From Vibrio sp. 16 (GTDB taxonomy: Bacteria; Pseudomonadota; Gammaproteobacteria; Enterobacterales; Vibrionaceae), in contig NZ_OY808997.1 of NCBI RefSeq assembly GCF_963681195.1, positions 1,178,001 to 1,242,000 on the forward strand: a stretch of 64,000 nucleotides of DNA. Reading direction: 5' to 3'. Shown piece by piece: positions 18,092 through 26,481 of the stretch. A model generated the notes under the pieces. It was given only the letters and a program-made list of their open reading frames with translations. It did no database searches and was not told the origin of the DNA. Position numbers and translations under genes: made by a program. How positions within the stretch are numbered: position 1 is the stretch's first letter; the number at the start of each line of letters is the position of its first letter.

Positions 18092-18700
18092 GTGTTATCG
18101 GAATTCAACAAAAGCCAACTGATTCAAAACTTTCAGTTACACCAAACCGTCAACTATCACCAAGAAGCGATCAAACGCGTCGCTCACCTGCAAAATCAAC
18201 CGCTACGCAAGGCATCTGTCCTGATTGGTTTCGTTGAACGCAATCAAGAGTTGAATGTCATTTTCACCAAGCGGGCTAAACATCTTAAACATCATCCAGG
18301 ACAAGTCAGTTTCCCCGGCGGAAAACATGAGAATGACGATCATAGCTTAGCTCACACAGCGCTTAGAGAGACATTCGAAGAGGTTGGTATTCGTCACAGC
18401 GAGATCGATATATTCGGCCAAATGCCAGAACTCGTGACGATCAGTAAGTTTAGTGTGACGCCATTTCTCGCGTTTGTAGACGAGAACTACCAGAGCGTCA
18501 TTGATCCAAACGAAGTGGACGAGGTTTTTGAAGTACCCGCCAAGGTGGTTCTGGACAGAAGACAACTGAAAAGCCAACAATTCCAATTTGCCAATCATTC
18601 ACACCGTGTGTTTGGACTCTCTTACAAACAGCACTTTATTTGGGGGATGACAGCGCAAATCATTCAAGCAATGCAAAAGCACATTATGCATCAATATTAA
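18092..18700 (+). CDS. nudL: Nudix hydrolase, CoA pyrophosphatase NudL/YeaB-like
   Basis: A 202-residue Nudix enzyme thought to hydrolyse CoA-type pyrophosphates. The Nudix box GX5EX7REUXEEXGU is present as GGKHENDDHSLAHTALRE followed by TFEEVGI. The preceding HLKHHPGQVSFPGG matches the UPF0035/CoA-Nudix signature (a PGQVSFPGG block) that marks the YeaB subgroup. It lies downstream of pabB and upstream of the serine genes as in E. coli, separated here from pabB by the opposing H-NOX operon. Substrate is by family, not shown. Confidence 0.88.
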   Translation: MLSEFNKSQLIQNFQLHQTVNYHQEAIKRVAHLQNQPLRKASVLIGFVERNQELNVIFTKRAKHLKHHPGQVSFPGGKHENDDHSLAHTALRETFEEVGIRHSEIDIFGQMPELVTISKFSVTPFLAFVDENYQSVIDPNEVDEVFEVPAKVVLDRRQLKSQQFQFANHSHRVFGLSYKQHFIWGMTAQIIQAMQKHIMHQY

Positions 18701-18990
18701 TAGAATAATATATCGAGCAACATTTGTTCATATTAGTTTAATTATTTATCAATAGCGCAAACGTTTTCCTGCAAACTACGCCTAACTTTTTTGCTACAAC
18801 ATTAGAAAAACTAATTTCACGGATTAGCATAAATCACTAGTAGCACGGCATTTTCGTGACCAAAAACTCCTTTTTGACATATCATGTTATAACTCCAATC
18901 AATTCATGATTTAGATCTATTTTTTGTGCAAGATTTTTATGCAAAATTGCACCCGACTTATTTCCTGTTCCCAAAAATGAGTATCACAAA

Positions 18991-20244
18991 ATGAATACTA
19001 ATACTTCTGCGGTTTCTTCCGCACAATCTCCTAGTAAGTTTACTTACAAGGATTTCACCTGGTGTCTGTCACTTTTCGGTACTGCGGTAGGTGCTGGCGT
19101 ACTTTTCCTTCCAATTAAAGCAGGTGCTGGCGGTTTCTGGCCATTAGTTATCCTTGCTCTAATCGCGGCACCAATGACTTGGTTCGCACACAAATCTCTT
19201 GCTCGTTTCGTACTTTCTGCAAAAAATCCTGAAGCTGACATCACTGATACTGTTGAAGAACACTTTGGTAAGACTGGCGCAAACCTTATTACTTTTGCTT
19301 ACTTTTTCGCTATCTATCCTATCGTTCTTATCTACGGTGTTGGTATTACAAACACAGTTGACTCTTTCCTAGTTAACCAGATGGGTATGGAATCTATCCC
19401 ACGCTGGCTACTGTCTGGTGCGCTGATCGCTGCGATGACTGCCGGTGTTGTGTTTGGTAAAGAGCTGATGCTGAAAGCAACATCTGCATTGGTTTACCCA
19501 CTAGTGTTCATCTTACTTGCGCTTTCTTTCTACCTAATCCCTGATTGGAACAGCTCAATGATGTCTGTTGCACCAGACTGGTCTTCTATGCCATCTGTTG
19601 TTTGGCTAGCAATTCCAATCATTGTGTTCTCTTTCAACCACAGCCCAGTTATCTCTCAGTTCTCTAAAGAGCAACGTCGTGTACACGGTGACAACGCAGT
19701 TCAGAAAACTGACGCTATCACTGGTGGCGCAGCAATGATGCTAATGGGCTTTGTAATGTTCTTCGTATTCTCTGTGGTACTTTCACTGTCTCCAGAGCAG
19801 CTAGCAATGGCTAAAGAGCAAAACATCTCTGTTCTTTCTTACCTAGCGAACGTTCACGAATCTCCACTGATCTCTTACATGGGTCCACTCGTTGCTTTCG
19901 CAGCAATCACTTCAAGCTACTTCGGTCACTTCCTAGGTGCGCACGAAGGTCTAGTTGGTCTAGTGAAATCTCGCTCTGAAACGCCAGTAAACAAGATTGA
20001 AAAAGCATCACTGATCTTCATCGTTGTAACGACTTGGATTGTGGCTATCGTTAACCCAAGCATCCTAGGCATGATTGAAACAATGGGCGCGCCAATGATT
20101 GCGGCTATCCTGTTCCTAATGCCTGTATTCGCAATGCAAAAAGTACCAGCGATGGCGAAGTACAAAACTTCTACACCTGTACAGATTTTCACAGCTCTTT
20201 GTGGTATTGCGGCCATTACTTCTGTAATCTACGGCGCTCTTTAA
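18991..20244 (+). CDS. sdaC: Serine transporter SdaC (HAAAP family)
   Basis: A 417-residue inner-membrane proton/serine symporter with about 11 hydrophobic segments, starting with FGTAVGAGVLFLPIKAGAGG, the glycine-rich first unwound helix of HAAAP amino-acid permeases. The motif FNHSPVISQFS (around residue 214) is typical of SdaC/TdcC. The next gene is the serine deaminase sdaA, so uptake and breakdown of serine are paired. The codons are strongly biased to those of highly expressed genes, more so than in neighbours. A 290-base upstream region probably carries the promoter; no clear operator was identified there. Confidence 0.94.
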   Translation: MNTNTSAVSSAQSPSKFTYKDFTWCLSLFGTAVGAGVLFLPIKAGAGGFWPLVILALIAAPMTWFAHKSLARFVLSAKNPEADITDTVEEHFGKTGANLITFAYFFAIYPIVLIYGVGITNTVDSFLVNQMGMESIPRWLLSGALIAAMTAGVVFGKELMLKATSALVYPLVFILLALSFYLIPDWNSSMMSVAPDWSSMPSVVWLAIPIIVFSFNHSPVISQFSKEQRRVHGDNAVQKTDAITGGAAMMLMGFVMFFVFSVVLSLSPEQLAMAKEQNISVLSYLANVHESPLISYMGPLVAFAAITSSYFGHFLGAHEGLVGLVKSRSETPVNKIEKASLIFIVVTTWIVAIVNPSILGMIETMGAPMIAAILFLMPVFAMQKVPAMAKYKTSTPVQIFTALCGIAAITSVIYGAL

Positions 20245-20294
20245 TCCAGTCACTTTTTTAAAGTCTGATTAAACCAAGAATATAACGATAATAA

Positions 20295-20321
20295 TAAGCC
20301 TCCCTCCCCCTGGGAGGCTTA
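20295..20321 (+). terminator. Intercistronic hairpin between sdaC and sdaA
   Basis: Arms TAAGCCTCCC and GGGAGGCTTA around a 7-base loop followed by a short T-run. It lies 50 bases after sdaC and just before the sdaA ribosome site (GAGG), so it may attenuate rather than end transcription into sdaA. Confidence 0.65.
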
Positions 20322-20338
20322 GTTTTGAGGTAATCGAT

Positions 20339-21700
20339 ATGATTAGTGTTTTTGACATCTATAAGATCGGCGTTGGTCCTTCAAGCTCACACACTGTAGG
20401 CCCAATGAAAGCGGGTAAAGAATTTATTGATGATTTACGTTCAATGGGAAAATTGCGCGACATCACTAAAATTACCGTTGACGTTTATGGATCACTATCA
20501 CTGACAGGGAAAGGTCACCACACAGATATCGCAATCATCATGGGTCTTGCTGGCAATACTCCTGAGAAAGTGGATATCGACTCTATTCCGGGCTTTATCG
20601 CTCGCGTAGAAGAAACTGAGCGCCTTCCTGTTGGCATGCACTGTCACACAGTATCGTTCCCGAAAGAAGGTGGTATGAACTTCCATACTACTAACCTTGA
20701 GCTTCACGAAAACGGCATGCAGATCCACGCTTGGATCAATGACGAAAAAGTGTACTCAAAGACCTATTACTCTATTGGCGGTGGTTTCATCGTTGATGAA
20801 GAAAACTTCGGTAAGGAAGAAGAGAACCCAGTGAAAGCCCCTTACGAGTTCACAACAGCGGAAGAGCTAGTGAATCAATGTAAGGAAAGCGGTCTTTCTA
20901 TCAGTACGTTGGTGATGAAAAACCAAGCAGCGATGCACTCTGATGAAGAGTCTCGTACTTACTTTGCTAACATCTGGAAAACCATGCGTGAATGTATGGA
21001 TCGCGGTATGAATACTGAAGGTATTCTGCCTGGTCCACTGCGTGTGCCTCGTCGTGCGGCAGCGCTTCGTCAGCAGCTTCTAACGTCTGAGAAAACAACC
21101 AACGATCCTATGTCGGTTGTAGACTGGGTAAACATGTTCGCTTTCGCTGTTAACGAAGAGAACGCTGCAGGTGGCCGAGTTGTGACAGCACCAACTAACG
21201 GTGCATGTGGCATCATCCCTGCGGTACTGGCTTACTACGATAAGTTCATCCAAACCGTGACTGAGAAAGACTACATTCGTTACTTTGCGGCTTCAGGCGC
21301 AATCGGTGGTCTGTACAAGCGTAACGCTTCTATCTCTGGCGCTGAAGTTGGCTGTCAGGGTGAAGTTGGCGTGGCATGTTCTATGGCGGCAGCGGGCCTT
21401 GCTGAGCTTATGGGTGGTAGCCCAGAGCAAGTTTGTATGGCCGCTGAAATTGCAATGGAGCACAACTTAGGTCTAACCTGTGACCCAGTTGCTGGTCAGG
21501 TTCAGGTTCCATGTATCGAGCGCAACGGTATTGCTGCTGTAAAAGCGATCAACTCGACTCGTATGGCACTACGTCGTTCGTCTGCGCCTACCGTATCTCT
21601 AGATAAGGTTATCGAAACCATGCTAGAAACCGGCAAAGACATGAACGCGAAATACCGTGAGACGTCTCAAGGCGGCTTAGCCGTTAAAGTTATCTGCTAA
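20339..21700 (+). CDS. sdaA: L-serine ammonia-lyase (L-serine deaminase)
   Basis: Deaminates L-serine to pyruvate and ammonia with a labile [4Fe-4S] cluster. The 453-residue single chain carries both beta (N-terminal) and alpha (C-terminal) domains. The N-terminal block [17 protein letters not shown] and the C-terminal block [20 protein letters not shown] are diagnostic; cluster Cys candidates lie in [20 protein letters not shown] and GLTCDPVAG. Very close to E. coli SdaA in length and motifs. A GAGG site sits eight bases before the ATG. It works with SdaC immediately upstream; the product pyruvate can go to the D-lactate dehydrogenase encoded nearby. Confidence 0.96.
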   Translation: MISVFDIYKIGVGPSSSHTVGPMKAGKEFIDDLRSMGKLRDITKITVDVYGSLSLTGKGHHTDIAIIMGLAGNTPEKVDIDSIPGFIARVEETERLPVGMHCHTVSFPKEGGMNFHTTNLELHENGMQIHAWINDEKVYSKTYYSIGGGFIVDEENFGKEEENPVKAPYEFTTAEELVNQCKESGLSISTLVMKNQAAMHSDEESRTYFANIWKTMRECMDRGMNTEGILPGPLRVPRRAAALRQQLLTSEKTTNDPMSVVDWVNMFAFAVNEENAAGGRVVTAPTNGACGIIPAVLAYYDKFIQTVTEKDYIRYFAASGAIGGLYKRNASISGAEVGCQGEVGVACSMAAAGLAELMGGSPEQVCMAAEIAMEHNLGLTCDPVAGQVQVPCIERNGIAAVKAINSTRMALRRSSAPTVSLDKVIETMLETGKDMNAKYRETSQGGLAVKVIC

Positions 21701-21724
21701 TTATCCGTCATATTTGGATATTCA

Positions 21725-21750
21725 AGGGAGTGCATTGCACTCCTTTTTTT
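21725..21750 (+). terminator. Terminator after sdaA
   Basis: Stem GGAGTGC/GCACTCC with a 3-base loop followed by seven T; starts 25 bases after the sdaA stop. Confidence 0.85.
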
Positions 21751-21920
21751 GTTCTAGCGGTGACGTTTTCGTTGGTTCTTACGCTTGTTGATTGTGAGAT
21801 CTTCAGCATAAATCTATGAAAACTCTCAGTAGCGATCATGCTAACTGAGAGTTCTATCAAATTCATTCATCAATCAAATCACTATCTTGTTATCGATTTA
21901 TTAATCCAATGAGAAAAACG

Positions 21921-23528
21921 ATGACAACAAAAACAATAAACCTAACCTTACTCGCGGTACTTTGCTCTCCGATTGCTACCGCTCAAATCCAAAACGGTGA
22001 CTTCGAGCAGTGGAACGGAAACACCCCAGAAAGCTGGTCAACCATTGATTCAGGGATAAGTTTGGCGCCTGCCAACGATCAAATCCAAACAGGAGGTTTG
22101 TCTGCCAAGGTTACGGTCAATACCGCAACCCAGAGCAACACCGACCTACTGCAAACCATCTCGGTCGAACAAGGAAAAAGCTACCCTATCTCTGTTTCCG
22201 TTTTCCATACCGAAGGCAAAGTAAAAGCGCGCTTGTTTGTTGATGGCTATCAAGGCTACTCAGATCCAAATAAGACCAATCGATGGCAAGCGTTAACCCA
22301 TAGTTATACCGCGACCAGCACTAAGACGATTCAAGTGGGCGTGCGCTTTTACGACATCACCGGCTTCGACGGCTCAGAAGTGGTTTACTTAGATAACTTT
22401 CAACCCACTCAGAATAGCGAGCCACCAGCACCAAGTTGCGAGCACAACACCGTTCAGCTCGCGCTCACAACCGATCAGTACGGTTCGGAAACCAGTTGGG
22501 AGATCAAAAACAGCAATGGTAATACTGCCGCTTCTGAATCTGGGTATAAGAGTTCAACGTCATACAGCAAATCTCTTTGCTTAGCGGATGGCGACTACCA
22601 ATTTACCATTAACGATAGTTACGGTGATGGTATCTGCTGTGGCTCAGGTAATGGCTCGTACGCACTCACGTTTAATAACCAAACTTTGGCATCTGGCGGC
22701 GAATTTACCTACAACGAGACTCACGCCTTTTCGCTTGGTGAAACAACGCCGCCTGTCACCGATGGCTACTACCAAGACGCCTCTGGAAAAACGGGATTTG
22801 CGTTGAAGACTGCGCTATACAACATCATCAACAACCACCAATCTCAAGGCTACAGTGCGATTTGGACGCTAGTGAAAGACGCAGACATTGATAACTACTA
22901 CGACAAAGATGGCTCGATTCTCGATGTTTATTCAGAAAAACCTGAAACTAGTGACGCGACTCGCTTTATCAAAGTGACTGACCAATGTGGTCAATACAGC
23001 AAAGAAGGCGACTGCTACAACCGTGAACACTCATTCCCGAAAAGCTGGTTTGGCGGCAAAGTAGAGCCAATGAACTCTGATGGTCACCACCTGTTTGCAA
23101 CCGATGGCTACGTTAATGCCAAACGCAGCAGCTGGCCTTTCGGTGAAGTGGGCTCCAGTACGTACGTCTCTAGCAACGGTTCTAAGCTCGGCAGTGCGGC
23201 GTCTGGTCTAGGTTACAATGGCACTGTGTTTGAGCCCGTCGACGAGTTCAAAGGTGACTTGGCCCGTGCCTACTTTTACATGGCGACTCGTTATGAAAAC
23301 GTGATTGCTAATTGGGAGCAAAACAACGCCAACTCAGATGCGGTTCTTGATGGCACCAACACAACAGTATTCGAACCTTGGCTGCTAACGATGCTCAAAC
23401 GCTGGCACAAAGAGGATCCTGTTTCGCTGAAAGAGCGCGAGCGCAATCAAGCCGTGTTTGACTTCCAAGGCAATCGCAATCCATTTATCGATCATCCTGA
23501 ATTTGTCACGCAAATTTGGGGTAATTAA
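21921..23528 (+). CDS. Secreted endonuclease I family nuclease with N-terminal accessory domains
   Basis: A 535-residue exported protein. A signal peptide (to about residue 22, ending IATAQ) is followed by a beta-rich module resembling a carbohydrate-binding domain (FEQWNGNTPESWS), then a Cys-rich segment with the motif DSYGDGICCGSG, and a C-terminal endonuclease I (EndA/NucM-type) domain. The catalytic region is NREHSFPKSWFGG followed by DGHHLFATDGYVNAKRS, with the usual His and Asn residues for metal and phosphate. It should cut DNA or RNA outside the cell, for nutrient scavenging or biofilm DNA turnover. ATG 21921 has a better signal-peptide start and a GAG upstream than the in-frame ATG at 21909. 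Monocistronic. Confidence 0.88.
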   Translation: MTTKTINLTLLAVLCSPIATAQIQNGDFEQWNGNTPESWSTIDSGISLAPANDQIQTGGLSAKVTVNTATQSNTDLLQTISVEQGKSYPISVSVFHTEGKVKARLFVDGYQGYSDPNKTNRWQALTHSYTATSTKTIQVGVRFYDITGFDGSEVVYLDNFQPTQNSEPPAPSCEHNTVQLALTTDQYGSETSWEIKNSNGNTAASESGYKSSTSYSKSLCLADGDYQFTINDSYGDGICCGSGNGSYALTFNNQTLASGGEFTYNETHAFSLGETTPPVTDGYYQDASGKTGFALKTALYNIINNHQSQGYSAIWTLVKDADIDNYYDKDGSILDVYSEKPETSDATRFIKVTDQCGQYSKEGDCYNREHSFPKSWFGGKVEPMNSDGHHLFATDGYVNAKRSSWPFGEVGSSTYVSSNGSKLGSAASGLGYNGTVFEPVDEFKGDLARAYFYMATRYENVIANWEQNNANSDAVLDGTNTTVFEPWLLTMLKRWHKEDPVSLKERERNQAVFDFQGNRNPFIDHPEFVTQIWGN

Positions 23529-23672
23529 TTACCATCAAACAAAATTGGCGCACAAATCGTGCGCCTTACTCTTCTTTATTGAAATATAACCCTACGCTAT
23601 TTGACGTTTTTATTTAGTGTGTTCTGTGTCACATTTAGATATCGATATTCGTTATCATCTTGTGAGGCTCTC

Positions 23673-24665
23673 ATGCTTAATATTGCGTTCTTCAGCACCA
23701 AAAACTACGACGAAAAATCATTCAATCAAGCCAAAAGACACTCCGACGTTGAGTTCCACTTTCATGACTTCCGTCTCAATGAGAAAACAGCCCAGATGGC
23801 CGCCGGTTGTGACGTAGTGTGTGCCTTTGTTAACGATAACTTATCTCGTCCGGTTCTCGAAAAGCTCGCGACAATCAGTGTAAAAATGATTGCGATGCGT
23901 TGCGCTGGATTTGACAAAGTCGACCTTGAAGCAGCGCAAGAGCTTGGCTTGCAAGTCGTTCGCGTCCCTGCTTACTCTCCTGAAGCGGTCGCAGAACATA
24001 CAGTCGGTATGATGATGTGTCTTAACCGCCGTTTACATAAAGCGTACCAGCGTACCCGAGATGCAAACTTCTCCTTAGATGGCTTAGTGGGGTTTAATTT
24101 CCATGGTAAAACCATTGGTGTGATTGGCTCAGGAAAAATTGGTGTGGCAGCGATGCGCATTTTCAAAGGTTTAGGCATGAATATCCTGTGCTATGACCCT
24201 TTCGAAAACCCGAATGCTCTTGAGCTTGGGGCGCAGTACTGCTCACTCGATGAGTTATACTCTCAGTCTGACATCATCTCCTTACACTGCCCTCTTACCG
24301 AAGAAAACAAACATCTTCTCAACGAGCAAGCGTTCAACAAAATGAAAGATGGCGTAATGATCATCAATACCAGTCGCGGCAAGCTGTTAGACTCAGTTGC
24401 TGCCATCGAGGCGCTAAAGAAAGGGAAAATTGGCTCACTGGGATTGGACGTGTATGACAATGAAAAAGATCTGTTCTTCCAAGACAAATCTAACGACATC
24501 ATTGTCGACGATGTATTTCGTCGCTTGTCCGCCTGTCACAACGTCTTGTTCACAGGTCATCAAGCCTTTTTGACCAACGAAGCGCTACACAACATTGCCA
24601 CCACAACGCTCGATAGCATCGACAAGTTTTTCGCCGGTGAAAAATCAGGCAATGAGCTGATCTGA
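23673..24665 (+). CDS. ldhA: D-lactate dehydrogenase (fermentative)
   Basis: Reduces pyruvate to D-lactate with NADH. The 330-residue cytoplasmic protein belongs to the D-2-hydroxyacid dehydrogenases: nucleotide-binding GKTIGVIGSGKIG, the catalytic Arg in NTSRGKLLDS, the Glu in LGLDVYDNEKD and the His in FTGHQAFLT. The start MLNIAFFSTKNYDE with GTGAGG seven bases upstream fits E. coli LdhA (MKLAVYSTKQYD...); an in-frame ATG at 23601 would add 24 odd residues. Convergent with the aromatic permease. Confidence 0.95.
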   Translation: MLNIAFFSTKNYDEKSFNQAKRHSDVEFHFHDFRLNEKTAQMAAGCDVVCAFVNDNLSRPVLEKLATISVKMIAMRCAGFDKVDLEAAQELGLQVVRVPAYSPEAVAEHTVGMMMCLNRRLHKAYQRTRDANFSLDGLVGFNFHGKTIGVIGSGKIGVAAMRIFKGLGMNILCYDPFENPNALELGAQYCSLDELYSQSDIISLHCPLTEENKHLLNEQAFNKMKDGVMIINTSRGKLLDSVAAIEALKKGKIGSLGLDVYDNEKDLFFQDKSNDIIVDDVFRRLSACHNVLFTGHQAFLTNEALHNIATTTLDSIDKFFAGEKSGNELI

Positions 24666-24682
24666 GTCACCCGTTAAAACAA

Positions 24683-24715
24683 AAAGAGTCGCGAACCAAG
24701 GTTTCGCGACGCTTT
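24683..24715. terminator. Bidirectional terminator between ldhA and the permease gene
   Basis: Core arms GTCGCGAA and TTCGCGAC extended by AAAG/CTTT across a single mismatch, 7-base loop. It lies between two convergent genes and can serve both. Confidence 0.75.
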
Positions 24716-24735
24716 AATCGGTCAACTTGCTAAGG

Positions 24736-25890
24736 TTAGATAACTTGTGAAATCAGCAAGAACCCACCGAACGCAAGCGAGAAAATCAACATCCCCAGCC
24801 CGCCTTCCGCGCTGTATCGCTCAGACTCCACATTCGCCAAACGCAGTTTGTATACCATAGCTAATGGGACAAAGACCGCCAAGAAGACCAAAATAATGCC
24901 AGCATAACCCAACACGGCCAAGAACTTATCCGCCGCAAATAGCGATCCCATTAATGGCAACACAAAAGTCAGCACGTAGGTCACAACGCGGTTTTGGTTG
25001 AACATATCTCTATTTTGGTTGAACAAAGACATCGCAACGCCAAAGAATGACGTAAGCAGTGCTAAACCAGTGAACAAAGAGAGTAGCGTTCCAATCCAGC
25101 TTGATTGATGCTCGAATGCCGCAATCAAATCCCCCACACCTTTCAGTTCGCCCAGTTGAGCTGGATTCAAGTTTCCGACCACCGCAAAAAGCCAACAAAG
25201 GTAGCAAATCAATGGAATCAAGGAACCTATCACCACCATGTTTCGCAGTTCGCGATCGGACGCTTCATGGTTGTATGAGACCAAGGATGGAATCACCACC
25301 ATAAAACCAAAACTGGTGAAAAGTACCGCACTCGTTTTGATCAGTTCGATATGATCGTCGTTCGTCACGCGAGCGAAGTTATCAAGGCTAAAGTCAGGCA
25401 AGAGGAAAACCAATGTGAGCGCTAAACAAGCGATCATTACAAAGAACAATCCGCGATTGAGTTTATCAATTACGCCCGTTCCGCCAGCGATCACAAGCCC
25501 TGAGATCAAGGTGAAGGCAATCTGACTTTGTGCCGTAGTGAGTTCAAGCCCAATCGAGCGACTCAATTGTCCAACAAGGTCGGCGGCACCCAGAATGTAG
25601 GCCATCAGGAGACAGATCAGCAATGCGTAAAGTAAACCGTTGGTAAGCAGTTGACCGCCCTTACCTAGCGTTTTTCTCGCAATCGAGTTTAGCCCCAAGC
25701 CGCCGCCTGACTTAATTGTCGCTTCCAAGAGCAACAACGCAGCGTACGTCGTCCCAAAGCATATAAAAATCATCAGTAAGGTTCCCCACCAAAGCCCGAA
25801 TTGAGCGAGAACCATAGGGATAGCAAGCATACCGGCGCCCAACGCGGTGCCAGAGATAATTAGGGAACTGCCTAAAAGTTTAGTATTCAT
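24736..25890 (-). CDS. Aromatic amino-acid permease (TyrP/Mtr type, HAAAP family)
   Basis: A 384-residue proton symporter with 11 predicted membrane helices. The first carries ISGTALGAGMLAIPMVLA, and SFGFMVVIPSLVSYN is the helix-6 motif shared by TyrP, Mtr and TnaB. Overall it looks most like TyrP, the tyrosine transporter, but Phe or Trp specificity cannot be excluded. The start codon is preceded by a weak ribosome site inside one arm of a hairpin; the upstream 230 bases contain a Phe/Tyr-rich reading frame described separately. No standard TyrR box was found, so regulation may run through that leader. Confidence 0.88.
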   Translation of the reverse strand: MNTKLLGSSLIISGTALGAGMLAIPMVLAQFGLWWGTLLMIFICFGTTYAALLLLEATIKSGGGLGLNSIARKTLGKGGQLLTNGLLYALLICLLMAYILGAADLVGQLSRSIGLELTTAQSQIAFTLISGLVIAGGTGVIDKLNRGLFFVMIACLALTLVFLLPDFSLDNFARVTNDDHIELIKTSAVLFTSFGFMVVIPSLVSYNHEASDRELRNMVVIGSLIPLICYLCWLFAVVGNLNPAQLGELKGVGDLIAAFEHQSSWIGTLLSLFTGLALLTSFFGVAMSLFNQNRDMFNQNRVVTYVLTFVLPLMGSLFAADKFLAVLGYAGIILVFLAVFVPLAMVYKLRLANVESERYSAEGGLGMLIFSLAFGGFLLISQVI

Positions 25891-25893
25891 ATT

Positions 25894-25971
25894 TTCGTAT
25901 TCTGTTTTGATTAGTTTTTAATGGATGTGCGCGTGCCTAGCGCGATGGCTAACAATCAAAAACAATACGAA
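25894..25971 (-). promoter_or_regulatory. Long-range hairpin covering the permease translation start region
   Basis: On the minus-strand transcript, TTCGTATTGTTTT (25971 down to 25959) is complementary to AAAACAGAATACGAA (25908 down to 25894) with only a two-base bulge; the second arm ends three bases before the permease ATG. The first arm is exactly the last codons of the upstream leader frame (Ser-Tyr-Cys-Phe). Pairing would hide the permease ribosome-binding region until a ribosome reaches the end of the leader frame. Complementarity is seen; the regulatory effect is inferred. Confidence 0.5.
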
Positions 25972-26120
25972 TAGCGAGCTTTAAAGAAGAAAGCAGAGAA
26001 GAAAAGACGCGAAGATGTGCGAACAAAGCGAAAAGAAAAGATAGAACCTGAAAGTGCCTTCTTTTTGTGGGGCGACCCCTCGGTCGGTTCAATGATTGGT
26101 GTGGTTATTTTGAATATCAT
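25956..26120 (-). CDS. Candidate Phe/Tyr-rich leader peptide of the aromatic permease gene
   Basis: A 54-codon frame between a TATAAT box and the permease start. It holds 10 Phe and 2 Tyr, concentrated in the second half: SIFSFRFV, then RLFFSAFFFKARYSYCF and stop. That density resembles attenuation leaders such as PheL. The ATG (26120) has a GGA eight bases upstream. The frame ends 65 bases before the permease start and its last codons form one arm of the hairpin at 25894-25971. Against it, the region is pyrimidine-rich, so Phe and Leu codons are also frequent in another frame. Not a recognised family. Confidence 0.4.
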   Translation of the reverse strand: MIFKITTPIIEPTEGSPHKKKALSGSIFSFRFVRTSSRLFFSAFFFKARYSYCF

Positions 26121-26148
26121 TAAGATGTCCGTTACAGCTAGACAATCC

Positions 26149-26154
26149 ATTATA
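26149..26154 (-). promoter_or_regulatory. TATAAT -10 element upstream of permease leader
   Basis: A perfect minus-strand TATAAT; a good -35 was not identified at 17 bases. If used, the transcript would start near 26142 and carry a leader of about 250 bases before the permease gene. The remaining intergenic stretch to 26481 (AT-rich, with direct TTTACATCA repeats near 26355-26375) should hold the divergent chemoreceptor promoter. Confidence 0.35.
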
Positions 26155-26481
26155 CGAGAACAGCAAATCCTATGCTGCGTACCCAACGTGGGTCAAATCA
26201 TCTTAGCCATCTAGCCATCGATTGCAATGGCGTTTTTATCAACTGAACACAAATGCATCAGTTTAGTTGTTTATCGCTTTCATCCACTGACAGAAAGGGA
26301 TTCGTCTCGCCAGTCGACTTTTTGACAGCATGTCATTTTTTTGATTACACGATATTTACATCACATTTACATCAAACAATATCTATTTTAATCACAATAC
26401 TCTATTCCCATACTTTCATTCCGGAATTGAGTAGACGAACATATGAAAGTCTATTGTTATCAAAGTGATGTTTACTCAGCA

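Noticed and set aside
26340..26380. Direct TTTACATCA repeats upstream of the chemoreceptor as TyrR boxes
   Set aside because: They are direct repeats at a spacing that does not fit the palindromic TGTAAA-N6-TTTACA box.
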